Source: Garcia nutans
Taxonomy: Eukaryota; Streptophyta; Magnoliopsida; Malpighiales; Euphorbiaceae
Reading direction: 5' to 3'
DNA length: 64,000 bases
Assembly (NCBI GenBank): GCA_947685225.1
Contig: CANTUV010000024.1
Span: forward strand, 50,248,001-50,312,000
Part shown: positions 23,744 through 36,568 of the stretch, in pieces
Layout of the letters: every line of letters begins with the position of its first letter
How positions within the stretch are numbered: the stretch's first letter is position 1
Made by a program: the position numbers and the translations under genes
Notes under the pieces: generated by a model
Databases searched by the model: none
Told to the model about the DNA's origin: nothing
What the model saw: only the letters and a program-made list of their open reading frames with translations

Positions 23744-26700
23744 TCAAAGCTGAAACAACTGAGGATATTGCTCTCGCATGGATTGTTCACTTTCCCAAGT
23801 TGCTTCTTCTTTTGCATGATTCTTCCATAGAACCTTCACCAATGGCACTCTCTTGTTTCTCAGCTCTTTCACATCATGTGCCAAGATAGCAACTGGTTCC
23901 TCTTCAAAAGTCAAATCTGGGCTCACTTTGATAGATTCAATTGGCAACACATGAGATGGATCCGATCTGTACCTCCTCAACATAGAAACATGAAACACAT
24001 TATGAATACAATCCAACCCAGGTGGCAAAGCAAGTCGATACGCAACTGGCCCAACTCTTTCTAAAACTTCATACGGTCCAATGAAACAAGGACTCAATTT
24101 CCCTTTCCGACCGAACCTTAAAATCTTCTTCCAAGGAGACACTTTCAGAAATACCTTATCTCCAACATCAAACTCTATGTCTCTCCTTTTCAGATCTGCA
24201 TAAGACTTCTATCGGTCTGAAGCTGCTTTTAACCTGTCTCGAATCAACTTTACTTTTTCTTTAGTTTCTTGAATCAAATCAGGACCAACTAACTTATTAT
24301 CTCCAAGCTCATTCCAACAAAGAGGTGTCCTGCACCGTCTGCCATACAATGCTTCAAACGGTGCCATACCAATGCTGGATTGGTGACTGTTGTTGTAAGC
24401 AAACTCCACAAGAGGTAAGAATCTATCCCAACTTCCAAAGAAATCGATGACACAGCTTCTTAACATGTCCTCAATAATCTGTATCACCCTCTCTGACTGT
24501 CCATCCATCTGTGGATGAAAAGCAGTACTGAAGTGTAATCGAGAACCCAAAGCACTATGCAACCTCTTCCAAAATCTTGAAGTAAACCTGGGATCTCGAT
24601 CAGACACTAAAGAAGTTGGAACACCATGCAACTTCACAATCTCATGGATATACAGCTCAGCCAATCTCTCCAAAGAGTAATCCATCCGAACCGGAAGGAA
24701 ATGAGCTGTCTTAGTCAATCTATCCACAATCACCCATATAGCATCATGCTTCTTTTGTGTCAATGGCAAACCAGACACAAAATTCATCGTCACTCTATCC
24801 CACTTCCATTCTGGTACTGATAATGGTTGAAGCAATCCAGTTGGAACTTGATGCTCTGCTTTAACCTTCTGACAGGTGAGACATTTCGACACAAAATCTG
24901 CAATATCTCTCTTCAAACCAATCCACCAGTAATGCTGTCTCAAATCATGATACATCTTTGTATTACCCGGATGCATAGCAAACACTGACTGATGTGCTTC
25001 TTCCAAAATGATTCTTTTCAAATTAGCATCATCAGGTACACACAATCGGTTCTTAAACCAGAGACTCCCATCACCTTTCACAACAAAATCTCTAGTCTTC
25101 CCATTCTTGCAATCTGAAATAATCTTTTGAATCTTCATATCAGTCAACTGAGCCTCTTTGATCTGATCCAATAAAATTGGTTTCAAATGCAACTATGCCA
25201 ACAATGCACCATCATCACAAGGTACAAAACTGGCATGCAAAACTCTCAATTCAATAAGCAACGAGAGCGAGTAAACAGTTAAACCAGCTAAAGACTTCCG
25301 ACTCAAGGCATCAGCAACAACATTTGCTTTACCTGGATGATAATCAATCAAACAGTCATAGTCTTTAATCAATTCCAACCATCTCCTCTGTCGAAGATTG
25401 AGCTCTTTTTGAACACCCAAATATTTCAAACTTTTGTGATCAGTGTAGATAAAACATTTCTCCCCAAACAGATAGTGTCGCCAAATTTTCAATGCAAACA
25501 CAATGGCTGCTAGCTCCAAATCATGGGTCGGATAGTTAAGCTCATGCGGTTTCAACTGTCGAGATGCATAAGCTATAACTTTACCTTCCTGCATCAGCAC
25601 ACAACCCAAACCACTATGTGAAGCATCACTGTAAATCACATATGGTTTGCCTTCTACAGGTAAAGTAAGAACAGGCGCTTGAGTCAGCATATCTCTCAAC
25701 TGTTCAAAGCTAGCCTGACACTGATCTCACTCCCTTACGAAGCAATCTGGTGAGTGGAGTAGCTATCAAAGAAAACCCTTTCACAAACCGCCGGTAATAG
25801 CCTGCCAAACCCAGAAAACTTCTAACCTCTGTCACCCACTTGGGTGGACTCCAATTCAATATAGCTTCAACTTTACTTGGATCAACTCTAATGCCTTCTG
25901 CTGAAACAATATGTCCGAGAAAAGCGACTTGATCCAACCAGAAATCACACTTCGACAATTTGGCAAACAACTGCTTCTCTCTTAAAATTTGCAACACAAT
26001 CCGCAGATGCATATCATGTTCCTCTTCATTCCGCGAATACACCAGAATGTCATCGATGAAGACCACTACAAACTGATCCAGATAGGGCCTGAACACCCTA
26101 TTCATCAAATCCATAAAAGCTGTAGGTGCATTCGTTAGACCAAATGGCATAACTAGAAATTCATAATGCCCATACCTGGTCCGAAAGGCAGTCTTTGGAA
26201 CATCTTCAGCCTTGACTCTCAGCTGATGGTACCCAGATCTCAGATCAATTTTAGAAAACACAGCTGCACCCTTCAATTGATCAAAGAGATCATCGATTCT
26301 AGGTAAAGGATATTTATTTTTAATAGTCACCTTGTTCAATTGCCTATAATCGATACACAACCTCATAGTACCATCTTTCTTCTCCACAAATAGCACAGGA
26401 GCTCCCCAAGGAGAAACACTGGGGCGAATAAATCCTTTGTCCAACAACTCCTGCAATTGCACTTTCAACTCCCTCAATTCTGCTGGTGCCATTCTATAAG
26501 GAGTAATAGAGATAGAAGTGGTACCAGGCAACAATTCAATACCAAACTCCACCTCTCTCTTAGGAGGTAACCCTGGCAACTCCTCTGGAAACACATCTGG
26601 AAACTCTGCAACTATGGCAATGCTATCAATAGGAGAACCTCTTACTCTAGTATCTACCACATGAGCAAGATAAGCATCACACCCTTTTCTAATTAACCTC

Positions 26701-28376
26701 CTAGCTGCAACAGCTGAAACAAACAAAGATGCTAGCTGTTCCTGCTCATTAGATACTATCACCTCTCTACCATCAACAGTTCTCAAAGAAACAATTTTCC
26801 TTTTACAGTCTACCACAGCTCCATGTCGAGGTAACCAATCCATACCTAGAATCACATCATATTCCTTAAATGGCATCTCAATCAAGTCTCCAAGGAACTC
26901 CTCACCTTGCACCCTCACTGCACTATCTCGGTGCACCTTACTCACAACCACACTATGCCCTAACGGATTTGTCACCAGCACATCAAATCCTAGGGACTCA
27001 GCATGCATATCAGACACAGGCAAAACAGATGCACTAATATAAGAATGTGTGGAACCCGGATCAATCAAAGCAAGTACTGAAGTATGAAATAAAGAAAAAG
27101 TACCAGCTATGACTGTCGATGCATCTGGCTGCCTCTGCATAACATACATCCTCTGGGAAGATCCAACCTCCTCTGGTCTACTCTCCCTGGATGTAGCACC
27201 TCCTCTAGCACTGAACCCAGATCTGCCTCCCCGGCTGCTACCTCTGCCTGCTCGACCTCCCCTCACACTAGGTCGAGAAGCTGCAGTATCAACTGACATC
27301 TATTCTTGCCTCTCAGGACAATCTCTAACAAAGTGATCTGGTGATCCACATCTGAAACAAACTCCTGCTACACCAGTCTTCCAGCAAGGACCACCATGTG
27401 GCCTACCACAATGGATACAGACGGGTAAGGTGGATCTCTGAATCATAGGGGTCGGAGCACTTGCCACTGAAGCTGCAGGTCTAAATCTCTGCCTCTGAAA
27501 CTGCACTGACCTACCGGCTGACCTCTGACTCCTACTAACTCTAGGAACAAAGCTTCCTTTACCTCTCTTAACAGAAGAAGACCCTGCCTCAAACTGGGGC
27601 CTCCTAACCCTAACCTCTTCCTCTGAAGCAGCTGCAATAACTTGAGCTCGCTCTACACTTCGAGCTGCTGCCACTAGCTGGAAGAAATCGTGATATCTAG
27701 ATCCAGCCACTAAGCACATGATAGAGGGCCTCAATCCTTCCTGAAACCTTCGGCATCTATCTATCTCATCAGCTATAATGCCACCAGCATAATGGCTCAA
27801 TCTAATAAACTCAACCTCATATTCAGTTACAGTCTTGCTATCTTGCTTCAAGCTTAAGAACTCCATCTTCTTCATGTCTTTGTACTCCCTAGGAGTATAC
27901 TTCAATTCAAATTCTCTTAGAAAATCCGCATATGACAAGGTTGGTGGATCATCCATAGAATGGGGCATTGTCCTCCACCAGTTGTATGCATCCTTCTGTA
28001 GCAAAGATCTTGCATAATCAAACTTTTCCTCCGAGGTGGCTTACAACTGAATAAAGATCCTCTGTACCTTATCAAGCCACTATTCTGCTACAGCTGGATC
28101 AGTAGTACCAAGGAAATCCTCCGCTCCATACTTCCTTAGTTTGTCATAGTGCCTCACTGGTACCACAGGCTGAGGGGGTGGTGGCACTGGTTGCACTGGT
28201 GCTTGCCTCAAAGCTTCTACCACATGCCTAACCCAAGCTGGTGGAACCTCCTCACCAATTGGTCTACCCAACACCGAAGCAGGTGCCTCCCCAGCACTAA
28301 CAACCCTAACTCCATCATCAGGGACAATACTCTCAGCACTACCCTCAACTGACTGGCGTGAGTGAGAGTCCATCAC
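23744..28376 (-). pseudogene. Element A gag-pol polyprotein, multiply disrupted
   Basis: Gag starts at 28376 ([16 protein letters not shown]). The capsid-like part follows, then a [15 protein letters not shown] zinc knuckle near 27330-27370. Protease has an [12 protein letters not shown] active site (27062 downwards), RT has RIDDLFDQL and the FIDD catalytic motif at about 26060-26049, then RNase H (YTDHKSLKYL), integrase (HH-CC finger, MDFVSGLP, VSDRDPRF, QSERVIQ) and a chromodomain tail (VPLVKVLWKNHAKEEATWE). Lesions: stops at 28080, 28041, 27300, 25193 and 24209, each replacing a Gln codon found in B or E, and a 14-bp deletion near 25724 (flanked by ATC) that shifts the RT-RNase H frame. 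Protease shows DPG rather than DSG/DTG; B and E share this, so it is a lineage feature. Confidence 0.92.
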
Positions 28377-28522
28377 AACCTAACACTGCAAACACAGTAG
28401 AATACTTCTTATTAAAGATCAGAGATTGCCAATCCCAAACATATATGTTATTCAAAAACCACTTTTTAAAATCAAAACAGTCTTTTTCTTACATTTTACC
28501 TAGGTTGAGAATCTCAAACCTA

Positions 28523-28535
28523 GGCTCTGATACCA
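28523..28535 (-). promoter_or_regulatory. Element A primer-binding site (tRNA-iMet)
   Basis: The minus strand reads TGGTATCAGAGCC, complementary to the 3' end of plant initiator tRNA-Met, seven bases inside the 5' LTR. Confidence 0.92.
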
Positions 28536-29093
28536 AAACAATTGTAACACCCCTATATTCAATACATGCACACTACAAACACCACAATGTAGTATACATG
28601 CACTAAACATAGGGATGCTACGGATTTTCTTAACATTCAAAACATTTTAAAAGATACCATAATCTTTCAATTGTATACATTATAGAAAAATAGGTAGTTA
28701 CTTATAATACGAAACAAAATAGATATATAGATACATTTAGTTGTTACGCAGCGGAATTTATAAAATTATTTACATATATGAAACATTTAAATCCATATTT
28801 ACAAATGTGCATATATTTACATTATAAATATTACTTTACAAAATTAAAAAGAAGTAGTACATGATTGGCAAATCTCCTCTGATCTTTAAGTTCCCAAAAT
28901 CAACTCTTCACTGTCTACTCTCACTCGGTCTCGAAGAGCTCTCGGGTTCAACCCTATTACCTGCGCGATCAAACACTATCGTGCTAAGCCAATGGCTTAG
29001 TAAGACAAAATGTGCTAGTGTTAAGCTTTAGTGCAATGCAATGCCAATTCTCAATCCATATTATACATGTAACATCATATATGCAAGGCTAAC

Positions 29094-31702
29094 TGTAACA
29101 CACCTTCCCAACCTACATATGTAAGCTGAGTAGAGGCACCACACTAACCTAATGTTGCTACCAATTTTACTTAGTCAAATTTTAGTTCCGATTTTTACAA
29201 AATTTTTGCCATAGTTTCGCCTAAAAATTGAGTCCCAAGTGTCGACAAAACCGGTTTTTTTCTTATTTTTAAAAACATTTTACACAAACCAATGCAAACA
29301 AAATCATTCTCAGTACACTCCCAATAAATCCCCCTTGTAACCTCAACTACAACCTGCAAAAAGGATTTACACTTCTAGTACAACATAAAATAAAGGTTTT
29401 GTGACAACCCCCATATTTAAATATTACACAGCGGAAGTTATAAAATATTTACATATTTACAAATTCATATACATCAAAACTCAAGTTTTACAACACATAA
29501 AATTTATACATGATTGGCAAGTCTGCTATGATCTTTAAGCTCCCAAAATGGATTCTTCAAGGTCTACTCTCACTAGGTCTTGATGAACTCTCGGGTTCAA
29601 CTCTATCCACTCTACTACCTGCGCGATTAAACACTATCGCGCTAAGCCAATGGCTTAGTAAGATAAAACATGCTAATAGTATGCTTTAATGCAATACAAT
29701 GCCACATATGCTATTGATAAGATTAACATTATAAATATAAAGTTAACACATAATTATGCATTTCACAAATCATAGTCATATGAGCATACCACATTTCAAC
29801 ATCTTTCCACATTCAACATTACTCAATAACCAACATCTTATTTCATTAACTCATAACATTATTTAGGACATTCATATAACCTTGACACCTATGGGCCCAA
29901 CAAGTATTTAATACGATATTCAGAGTTCAGAGTTACTGCTTTGGTTCATAGTCACAATTCTCATAGTGTAACAGACCCAGTCTCTTGGACCATCAACTCA
30001 ACACATTTGAGGAGATTTCAACCCGGCAAGACTGTTACAAATCATATATTTCATATTCACAATTCTCATAGTGTAACAGACCTAGTCTCTTGGACCATCA
30101 ACTCAACACATTTGAGGAGATCCTCAACCCGGCAAGACTGTTACCTTTCATCATTTCTTAGGCATGCCACCCAAATCCAGAACTCTGAAACTGAATAACA
30201 TATTAAACAAACAATTCATTTATTATATACTTACCATTTCCATTCTCAAATTCTCATCACATTTAGGCAAACATGCCTTCTTTCTTTCAATATCATCATC
30301 ATAGCCAATCACAATGGCATTGTCTCATATCATGTCTTATTTGAATTATCATTTCAATTTCAATGTATATCATTCATGAAACACATAACCATTCACAATG
30401 CATAACATAACATTGCTCAATCTCAACAATGCAATTAGGGCAAAGAACAATTGATATGATTCATATAAATAATACATTCTGGTTTTAGACTCCATTTTAT
30501 CCTTATTTGAAAAATTGTATAAAATAATCTACTTGACTAAAAATTCTAAAATTTTTACAGAATTTAGTTTTGTATCTTAAAATCATCCCTTTAAAATTTC
30601 AGATCAAACTGAACACAAAATCTTGGTCAAATAGTTCACCTAACCAGACTGCCCCAATTGCCCTGCATCCTGGCAGCAGTTCTGAACTTTGTGAATTCCA
30701 TAAATGAAATTCAATCAACGTGGTTCCAAATTATTTTTCTCAAATACTAGACTCACTAAGAAACAACATATCCAAAATTCAATTGAATATGGTGTTTCTA
30801 CATTTTATTAAAAATTCCGAAATAGAGCTGTCTCAGTTAAGGTACCTGCTGGAACAGGTCTAATAAAAATAATTTTTCTAAACTCATAACCATTCCAAAA
30901 TCGAATCAACATATTTTTCAGTCATTCTAGACTCATAGAGGCACAACATATCAAAAATTCACTTCAAGAACATTTTTCTAAAATTAATTAAAAATCATAC
31001 AAGTCACAGCCTTTACTAATCCTAAAACAGAAACAATTTCACTAAACACCAATCTTACTCTTCCATCACCCACACCAACCCAACTTCTCATCTATCAAGC
31101 AAAATCAATACTTACAATCATACCATAAGCAACTTAATCATACCACTTCAAAAGAATTGAAGAAATTAGAGAAAAGATCTTACCTTAGTTAAAAACTTCT
31201 TAAATCAACACTTGAACACTTAATCTTTCTTCAATTTAAGCTTGAAATCATCAAAACCATCACTTGTCTCTTTCTTTCTCTTTGGCTATGGAGGGCCGGC
31301 CATCAACAAGAAGAAGAAGAAGAAATGATGAAGAAAACACAAGTCAAACCTTCTTTAAATATCCACCATATGATTTTATCCAAGCAATTACCAAAGTGCC
31401 CTTATTCACATAATTATCTTTTTGTCTTATATGTGCCCAATTAAGTAATTTACCAATCTCAAATAAATATCTTCTCTTGCATTGACCAAGCCTTTTGACC
31501 ACTTTATATGTCATATATATTAACATATACACAACATATAAATTTGTCTCTAAACCCTATTTCTTCCCAAAATACATATACATATACTTTCTCTTCTCAT
31601 TTTCTTTTCTCTTACAATTTAACACATATATTCAATCCAATATATAACAATAACAACAACAACAATATGCAAAACTTCTAGGGCATAAATGAGGATATTA
31701 CA
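29094..31702 (-). repeat. Element B 3' LTR (2609 bp)
   Basis: The LTR starts TGTAACACACCTTCCC and ends GATATTACA. The double hairpin is at 29621-29657. A roughly 115-bp tandem duplication beginning near CACAATTCTCATAGTGTAAC lies at about 29950-30145, where other families carry CTTCAAG repeats. No GACACGGCC array is present. Confidence 0.93.
29950..30145. repeat. Tandem duplication in element B LTR
   Basis: Two copies of a segment with GTAACAGACC, CTCTTGGACCATCAACTC and CCCGGCAAGACTGTTAC. The same pair occurs in the other LTR at about 37425-37622. Confidence 0.85.
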
Positions 31703-31715
31703 ATTCTCCCCCTCT
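31703..31715 (-). promoter_or_regulatory. Element B polypurine tract
   Basis: AGAGGGGGAGAAT on the minus strand directly precedes the 3' LTR. Confidence 0.85.
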
Positions 31716-31749
31716 AAAAAGAAAATTTCGTCCTCGAAATTACCTGATA

Positions 31750-34359
31750 TCAACTCTGAAACAACTGCGGATGCTGTTCTCGCATGGATTGTTCACTTTC
31801 CCAAGTTGCTTCTTCTTTTCCATGATTTTTCCACAAAATCTTCACCAATGGCACTCTCTTGTTTCTCAACTCTTTCACTTCCCGTGCCAAGATAGCAACT
31901 GGTTCCTCTTCAAATGTCAAGTCTGGGCTCACTTCAATAGATTCAAATGGCAACACATGAGATGGATCCAACCTATATCTCCTCAACATAGAAACACGGA
32001 ATACATTATGAATACGATCCAACTCAGGTGGCAAAGCAAGTCGATACGCCACTGGCCCAACTCTTTCTAACACTTCATACGGCCCAATGAAGCGAGGACT
32101 CAATTTTCCTTTCCGACCGAACCTCAAAATCTTCTTCCAAGGAGATACTTTCAAAAACACCTCATCTCCAACATCAAACTGAATGTCTCTCCTCTTCAGA
32201 TCTGCATAAGACTTCTGTCGGTCTGAAGCTGCTTTTAACCTATCTCGGATCAACTTCACTTTTTCCTCAGTTTCTTGAATCAAATCAGGTCCAACCAACT
32301 TATTATCTCCAAGCTCATTCCAACAAAGAGGTGTCCTACACCGTCTGCCATACAATGCTTCAAACGGTGCCATACCAATGCTGGATTGGTGACTGTTGTT
32401 GTATGCAAACTCCACCAGAGGTAAAAATCTATCCCAACTTCCAGTGAAATCAATGACACAGCTTCTCAACATGTCCTCAATAATCTGTATCACCCTTTCT
32501 GACTGTCCATCCGTCTGTGGATGAAAATCAGTGCTGAAGTGCAGTCGAGAACCCAAAGCACTATGCAAACTCTTCCAAAATCTGGAAGTAAACCTGGGAT
32601 CTCGATCAGACACTAAAGAAGTTGGAACACCATGCAGTTTCACAATCTCATGGATATACAGCTCAGCCAATCTCTCCAAAGAGTAATCCATCCGCACCGG
32701 AAGGAAATGAGCTGTCTTAGTCAATCTATCCACAATCACCCATAAGGCATCATGTTTCCTTTGTGTCAATGGCAACCCAGACACAAAGTCCATTGTCACT
32801 CTTTCCCACTTCCATTCTGGCACTGACAACGGTTGAAGCAACCCGGTTGGAACTTGATGCTCTGCTTTAACCTTCTGACAAGTGAGACATTTCGACACAA
32901 AATCTGTAATGTCTCTCTTCAAACCAATCCACCAATAATGCTGTCTCAAATCATGATGCATCTTCGTATTACCCGGATGCATAGCAAACATAGATTGATG
33001 AGCTTCTTCCAAAATGACCCTTTTCAAATCAGCATCATCGGGTACACACAATCGTTTCTTAAACCAGAGACTCCCATCGCTCTTCACAATAAAATCTCTA
33101 CCCTTTTCACTCTGACAATCTGAAACAATCTTCTGAATTTTCTTATCAGCCAATTGAGCCTCTTTGATCTGATCCAACAAAATCGGCTTCAATTGCAATT
33201 GTGCCAATAATGCACCATCAACACAAGGTACAAAACTGGCATGCAATGCTCTCAACTCAACAAGCAACGAGAGCGAGTAAACTGTTAAACCAGCTAAAGA
33301 CTTCCGACTCAAGGCATCAGCAACAACATTTGCTTTACCTGGATGATAGTCAATCAAACAGTCGTAGTCTTTAATCAATTCTAACCATCTCCTCTGACGA
33401 AGATTGAGTTCTTTCTGGACACCCAAATACTTCAAACTCTTGTGATCAGTGTAGATGAAACATTTCTCCCCAAACAGATAGTGGCGCCAAATCTTTAATG
33501 CAAACACAATGGCAGCCAATTCCAAATCATGGGTTGGATAGTTAAGCTCATGCGGTTTCAACTGTCGAGATGCATAAGCTATAACTTTACCTTCTTGCAT
33601 CAATACACACCCCAAACCTCTATGTGAAGCATCACTGTAGATCACATAAGGTTTACCTTCAACAGGTAAAGTAAGAACAGGCGCTTGAGTTAACAATTCT
33701 CTCAACTGCTCAAAACTCGCCTGACACTGATCCGTCCACACAAATCTCACTCCCTTACGAAGCAATCTGGTGAGTGGAGTAGCTATCAAAGAAAACCCTT
33801 TCACAAACCACCTGTAATAGCCTGCCAAACCCAGAAAACTTCTAATCTTAGTCACAGACTTGGGTAGACTCCAATTCAATATAGCTTCAACTTTGCTCGG
33901 ATCAACTATAATACCCTCTGCTGAAACTATATGTCCGAGAAAAGCTACTTGATCCAACCAGAACTCACATTTCGACAATTTGGCAAATAACTGCTTTTCT
34001 CTCAAAATCTGCAACACAATCCGCAGATGCATATCATGTTCCTCTTCATTCCGCGAATACACCAGTATATCATCAATGAAGACCACTACAAACTGATCCA
34101 AATAGGGCCTAAACACCCTATTCATCAAATCCATGAAAGCTGCAGGTGCATTCGTCAGACCAAAAGGCATAACTAAAAATTCATAATGCCCATACCTAGT
34201 CCGAAAGGCGGTCTTAGGAACATCTTCAGCTTTGACTCTCAGCTGATGGTACCCAGATCTCAAATCAATTTTAGAAAATACAGCTGCACCCTTCAATTGA
34301 TCAAAAAGGTCATCAATTCTAGGCAAAGGATATTTTTTTTTAATAGTCACCTTGTTCAA
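31750..34359 (-). CDS. Element B pol: RT (most), RNase H, integrase, chromodomain
   Basis: An 869-residue open frame begins just after a nonsense codon at 34360-34362 (TAA where A and E have a Gln codon, in DYRQLNK), so the apparent Met start is not the native start. RT has FIDD at residues 95-98. RNase H acidic residues are D243, E280, D305 and D348. The integrase has an HH-CC finger (H454 to C495) and catalytic D524, D585 and E621 with exact 35-residue spacing. The C-terminal chromodomain-like tail is at about 800-869 (VPLVKILWKNHGKEEATWE); in chromoviruses this tail steers integration towards marked heterochromatin. This is the best preserved pol in the window; all catalytic residues I can place are present. 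Confidence 0.93.
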   Translation of the reverse strand: MNKVTIKKKYPLPRIDDLFDQLKGAAVFSKIDLRSGYHQLRVKAEDVPKTAFRTRYGHYEFLVMPFGLTNAPAAFMDLMNRVFRPYLDQFVVVFIDDILVYSRNEEEHDMHLRIVLQILREKQLFAKLSKCEFWLDQVAFLGHIVSAEGIIVDPSKVEAILNWSLPKSVTKIRSFLGLAGYYRWFVKGFSLIATPLTRLLRKGVRFVWTDQCQASFEQLRELLTQAPVLTLPVEGKPYVIYSDASHRGLGCVLMQEGKVIAYASRQLKPHELNYPTHDLELAAIVFALKIWRHYLFGEKCFIYTDHKSLKYLGVQKELNLRQRRWLELIKDYDCLIDYHPGKANVVADALSRKSLAGLTVYSLSLLVELRALHASFVPCVDGALLAQLQLKPILLDQIKEAQLADKKIQKIVSDCQSEKGRDFIVKSDGSLWFKKRLCVPDDADLKRVILEEAHQSMFAMHPGNTKMHHDLRQHYWWIGLKRDITDFVSKCLTCQKVKAEHQVPTGLLQPLSVPEWKWERVTMDFVSGLPLTQRKHDALWVIVDRLTKTAHFLPVRMDYSLERLAELYIHEIVKLHGVPTSLVSDRDPRFTSRFWKSLHSALGSRLHFSTDFHPQTDGQSERVIQIIEDMLRSCVIDFTGSWDRFLPLVEFAYNNSHQSSIGMAPFEALYGRRCRTPLCWNELGDNKLVGPDLIQETEEKVKLIRDRLKAASDRQKSYADLKRRDIQFDVGDEVFLKVSPWKKILRFGRKGKLSPRFIGPYEVLERVGPVAYRLALPPELDRIHNVFRVSMLRRYRLDPSHVLPFESIEVSPDLTFEEEPVAILAREVKELRNKRVPLVKILWKNHGKEEATWESEQSMREQHPQLFQS

Positions 34360-35272
34360 TTACCTATAATCGATACACAACCTCATAGTACCATCTTTCT
34401 TTTTCACAAATAGCACAGGAGCTCCCCAAGGAGAAACACTGGGGTGAATAAATCCTTTGTCCAATAACTCCTGTAATTGCACTTTCAGCTCCCTTAATTC
34501 TGCTGGTGCCATTCTGTAAGGAGTAATCGAGATAGGAGTGGTACCAGGCAACAATTCGATACCGAACTCCACCTCTCTCTCAGGAGGCAATCCTGGCAAC
34601 TCCTCTGGAAAAACATCAGGGAACTCTGCAACTGTGGCAATACTATCAATAGGAGAACCCTTCACTCTAGTATCCACCACATGAGCAAGATAGGCTTCAC
34701 ACCCCTTCCTAATCAATCTTCTAGCTGCAACAGCTGAAACAAATAAGGAGGCTAGCTGTTCCTGCTCATTAGATACTATCACCTCTCTACCATCAACAGT
34801 TTTCAAAGAAACAATTTTCTTCTTACAATCTACCACAGCTCCATGTCGAGATAGCCAATCCATGCCTAGGATCACATCATATTCCTTAAATGGCATCTCA
34901 ATCAAATCTCCAAGGAACTCCTCACCCTGCACCCTCACTGCACAATCCCGGTGCACTTTACTAACCATCACACTATGCCCTAACGGATTTGTCACCAACA
35001 CATCAAATCCTAGGGACTCAGCATGCACATCAAACACAGGCAAAACAGATGCACTAATATATGAATGTGTGGAACCCGGATCAATCAAAGCAAGTACTGA
35101 AATATCAAATAAAGAAAAAGTACCAGCTATGACTGCCGATGCATCTGGCTGCCTCTGCATAACATATATCCTCTGGGAAGATCCAACCTCCTCTGGTCTA
35201 CCCTCCCTGGATGTAGCACCTCCTCTAGAACTGAACCCTGGTCTACCTCCTCGGCTGGCACCTCTGCCTTCC
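34360..35272 (-). pseudogene. Element B protease and RT N-terminus
   Basis: This frame contains the protease ([12 protein letters not shown], then [16 protein letters not shown]) and the start of RT up to LCIDYR, where the TAA at 34360 interrupts it. Its upstream end joins gag through a one-base deletion near 35270, so in the intact relative the three pieces form one polyprotein. Confidence 0.9.
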
Positions 35273-36401
35273 GGCCTCCCCTAGCACTAGGTCGAGAAAC
35301 TGCTGTATCAACTGACATCTGTTCCTGTCTCTCAGGACAGTCTCTCACAAAGTGATCAAGTGATCCACACCTGAAGCATACCCCTAATCTACTATACCTC
35401 CAACAAACGCCCCCATGTCTTCCACCACACTGGTTACACACAGGTAAGGTGGATCTCTGAAAACCAGGAGTAGGAGCACTCGCTACTGAAGCTGCAGGTC
35501 TAAATCTCTGCCTCTGGAACTGCATTGACTTACCCGCTGGTCTCTGGCTCCTACTACTCCGAGGAACAAAACTTCCTCTACCCCTCTTTGCAGAAGAAGA
35601 CCCTGCCTCAAACTGGGGCCTCCTAACCCTAACCTCTTCCTCTGAAGCAGCTGCAATAACTTGAGCTCGCTCTACACTTCGAGCTGCTGCCACAAGCTGT
35701 GAGAAATCCTGATATCTGGATCCAGCCACTAAGCACATGATCGAGGGTCTCAATCCCTCCTCAAATCGCCGACATCTATCAATCTCATCAGCAATGATAC
35801 CCCCAGCATACTGACTCAGTCGAATAAACTCAACTTCATATTCAGTTACGGTCCGATGATCTTGCTTCAAATCTAGAAACTCTCTTTTCTTCCCATCTTT
35901 ATACTCCCTAGGAGTATACTTCAACTCAAATTCCCTCAGAAAATCAGTGTAAGACAGTGTTGGAGGATCATCCATAGAATGGGGCACTGTCTTCCACCAG
36001 TCGTAGGCATCCTTCTGTAGCAAAGATCTTGCATAGTCAAACTTCTCCTCTGAAGTGGCTTGCAACTGCACAAATACCCTCTGAACTCTATCAAGCCACT
36101 GTTCTGCTACAGCCGGATCAACTGTACCAAAGAAATCCTCTGCTCCATATTTCCTTAGCTTATCATAGTGCCTTACTGGTACTGAAGGCTGAGGGGGTGG
36201 TGGCGGTGGCTGTGGTTGCACAGGTGCTTGTCTCATAGCTTCCATCATAGGCCTAAACCAGGCTGGCGGAACCTCCTCCCCAGCTGGTCTACCCGACACC
36301 GAAGCAGGTGCCTCCTCAACACTATCAACTCTAGCTCCCTCAGCAGGAGCAATACTCTCGGCACTACCCTCAATCGACTGACGAGAGTGAGAATCCATCA
36401 C
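35273..36401 (-). CDS. Element B gag (capsid and zinc knuckle)
   Basis: It starts [16 protein letters not shown] at 36401. A proline-rich stretch lies at residues 60-75, the retrotransposon gag core at about 95-235 ([41 protein letters not shown]), a basic region at about 270-305, and a CX2CX4HX4C knuckle at C342, C345, H350 and C355. The original frame ends near residue 377 at a one-base deletion about 35270; the frame stays open to 35127 but is then out of phase. Confidence 0.92.
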
Positions 36402-36548
36402 AACCTAAGTCTGCAAACACAACAGAATACCTCTTATTAAAGATCAGAGACTGCCAATCCCAAACATGTATTTTTGTTCAAAAACTCACTTTTTAAGTAA
36501 AAATAGTCTTTTTCTTACATTTTACCTAGGTTGAGAATCTCAAACCTA

Positions 36549-36561
36549 GGCTCTGATACCA
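36549..36561 (-). promoter_or_regulatory. Element B primer-binding site (tRNA-iMet)
   Basis: TGGTATCAGAGCC on the minus strand, seven bases from the 5' LTR. Confidence 0.92.
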
Positions 36562-36568
36562 AAACAAT

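Noticed and set aside
27109..28606. Plus-strand open frames opposite gypsy coding regions (for example 27109-27336, 28149-28606)
   Set aside because: They are antisense shadows of gag-pol or run into LTR sequence; no recognisable protein.
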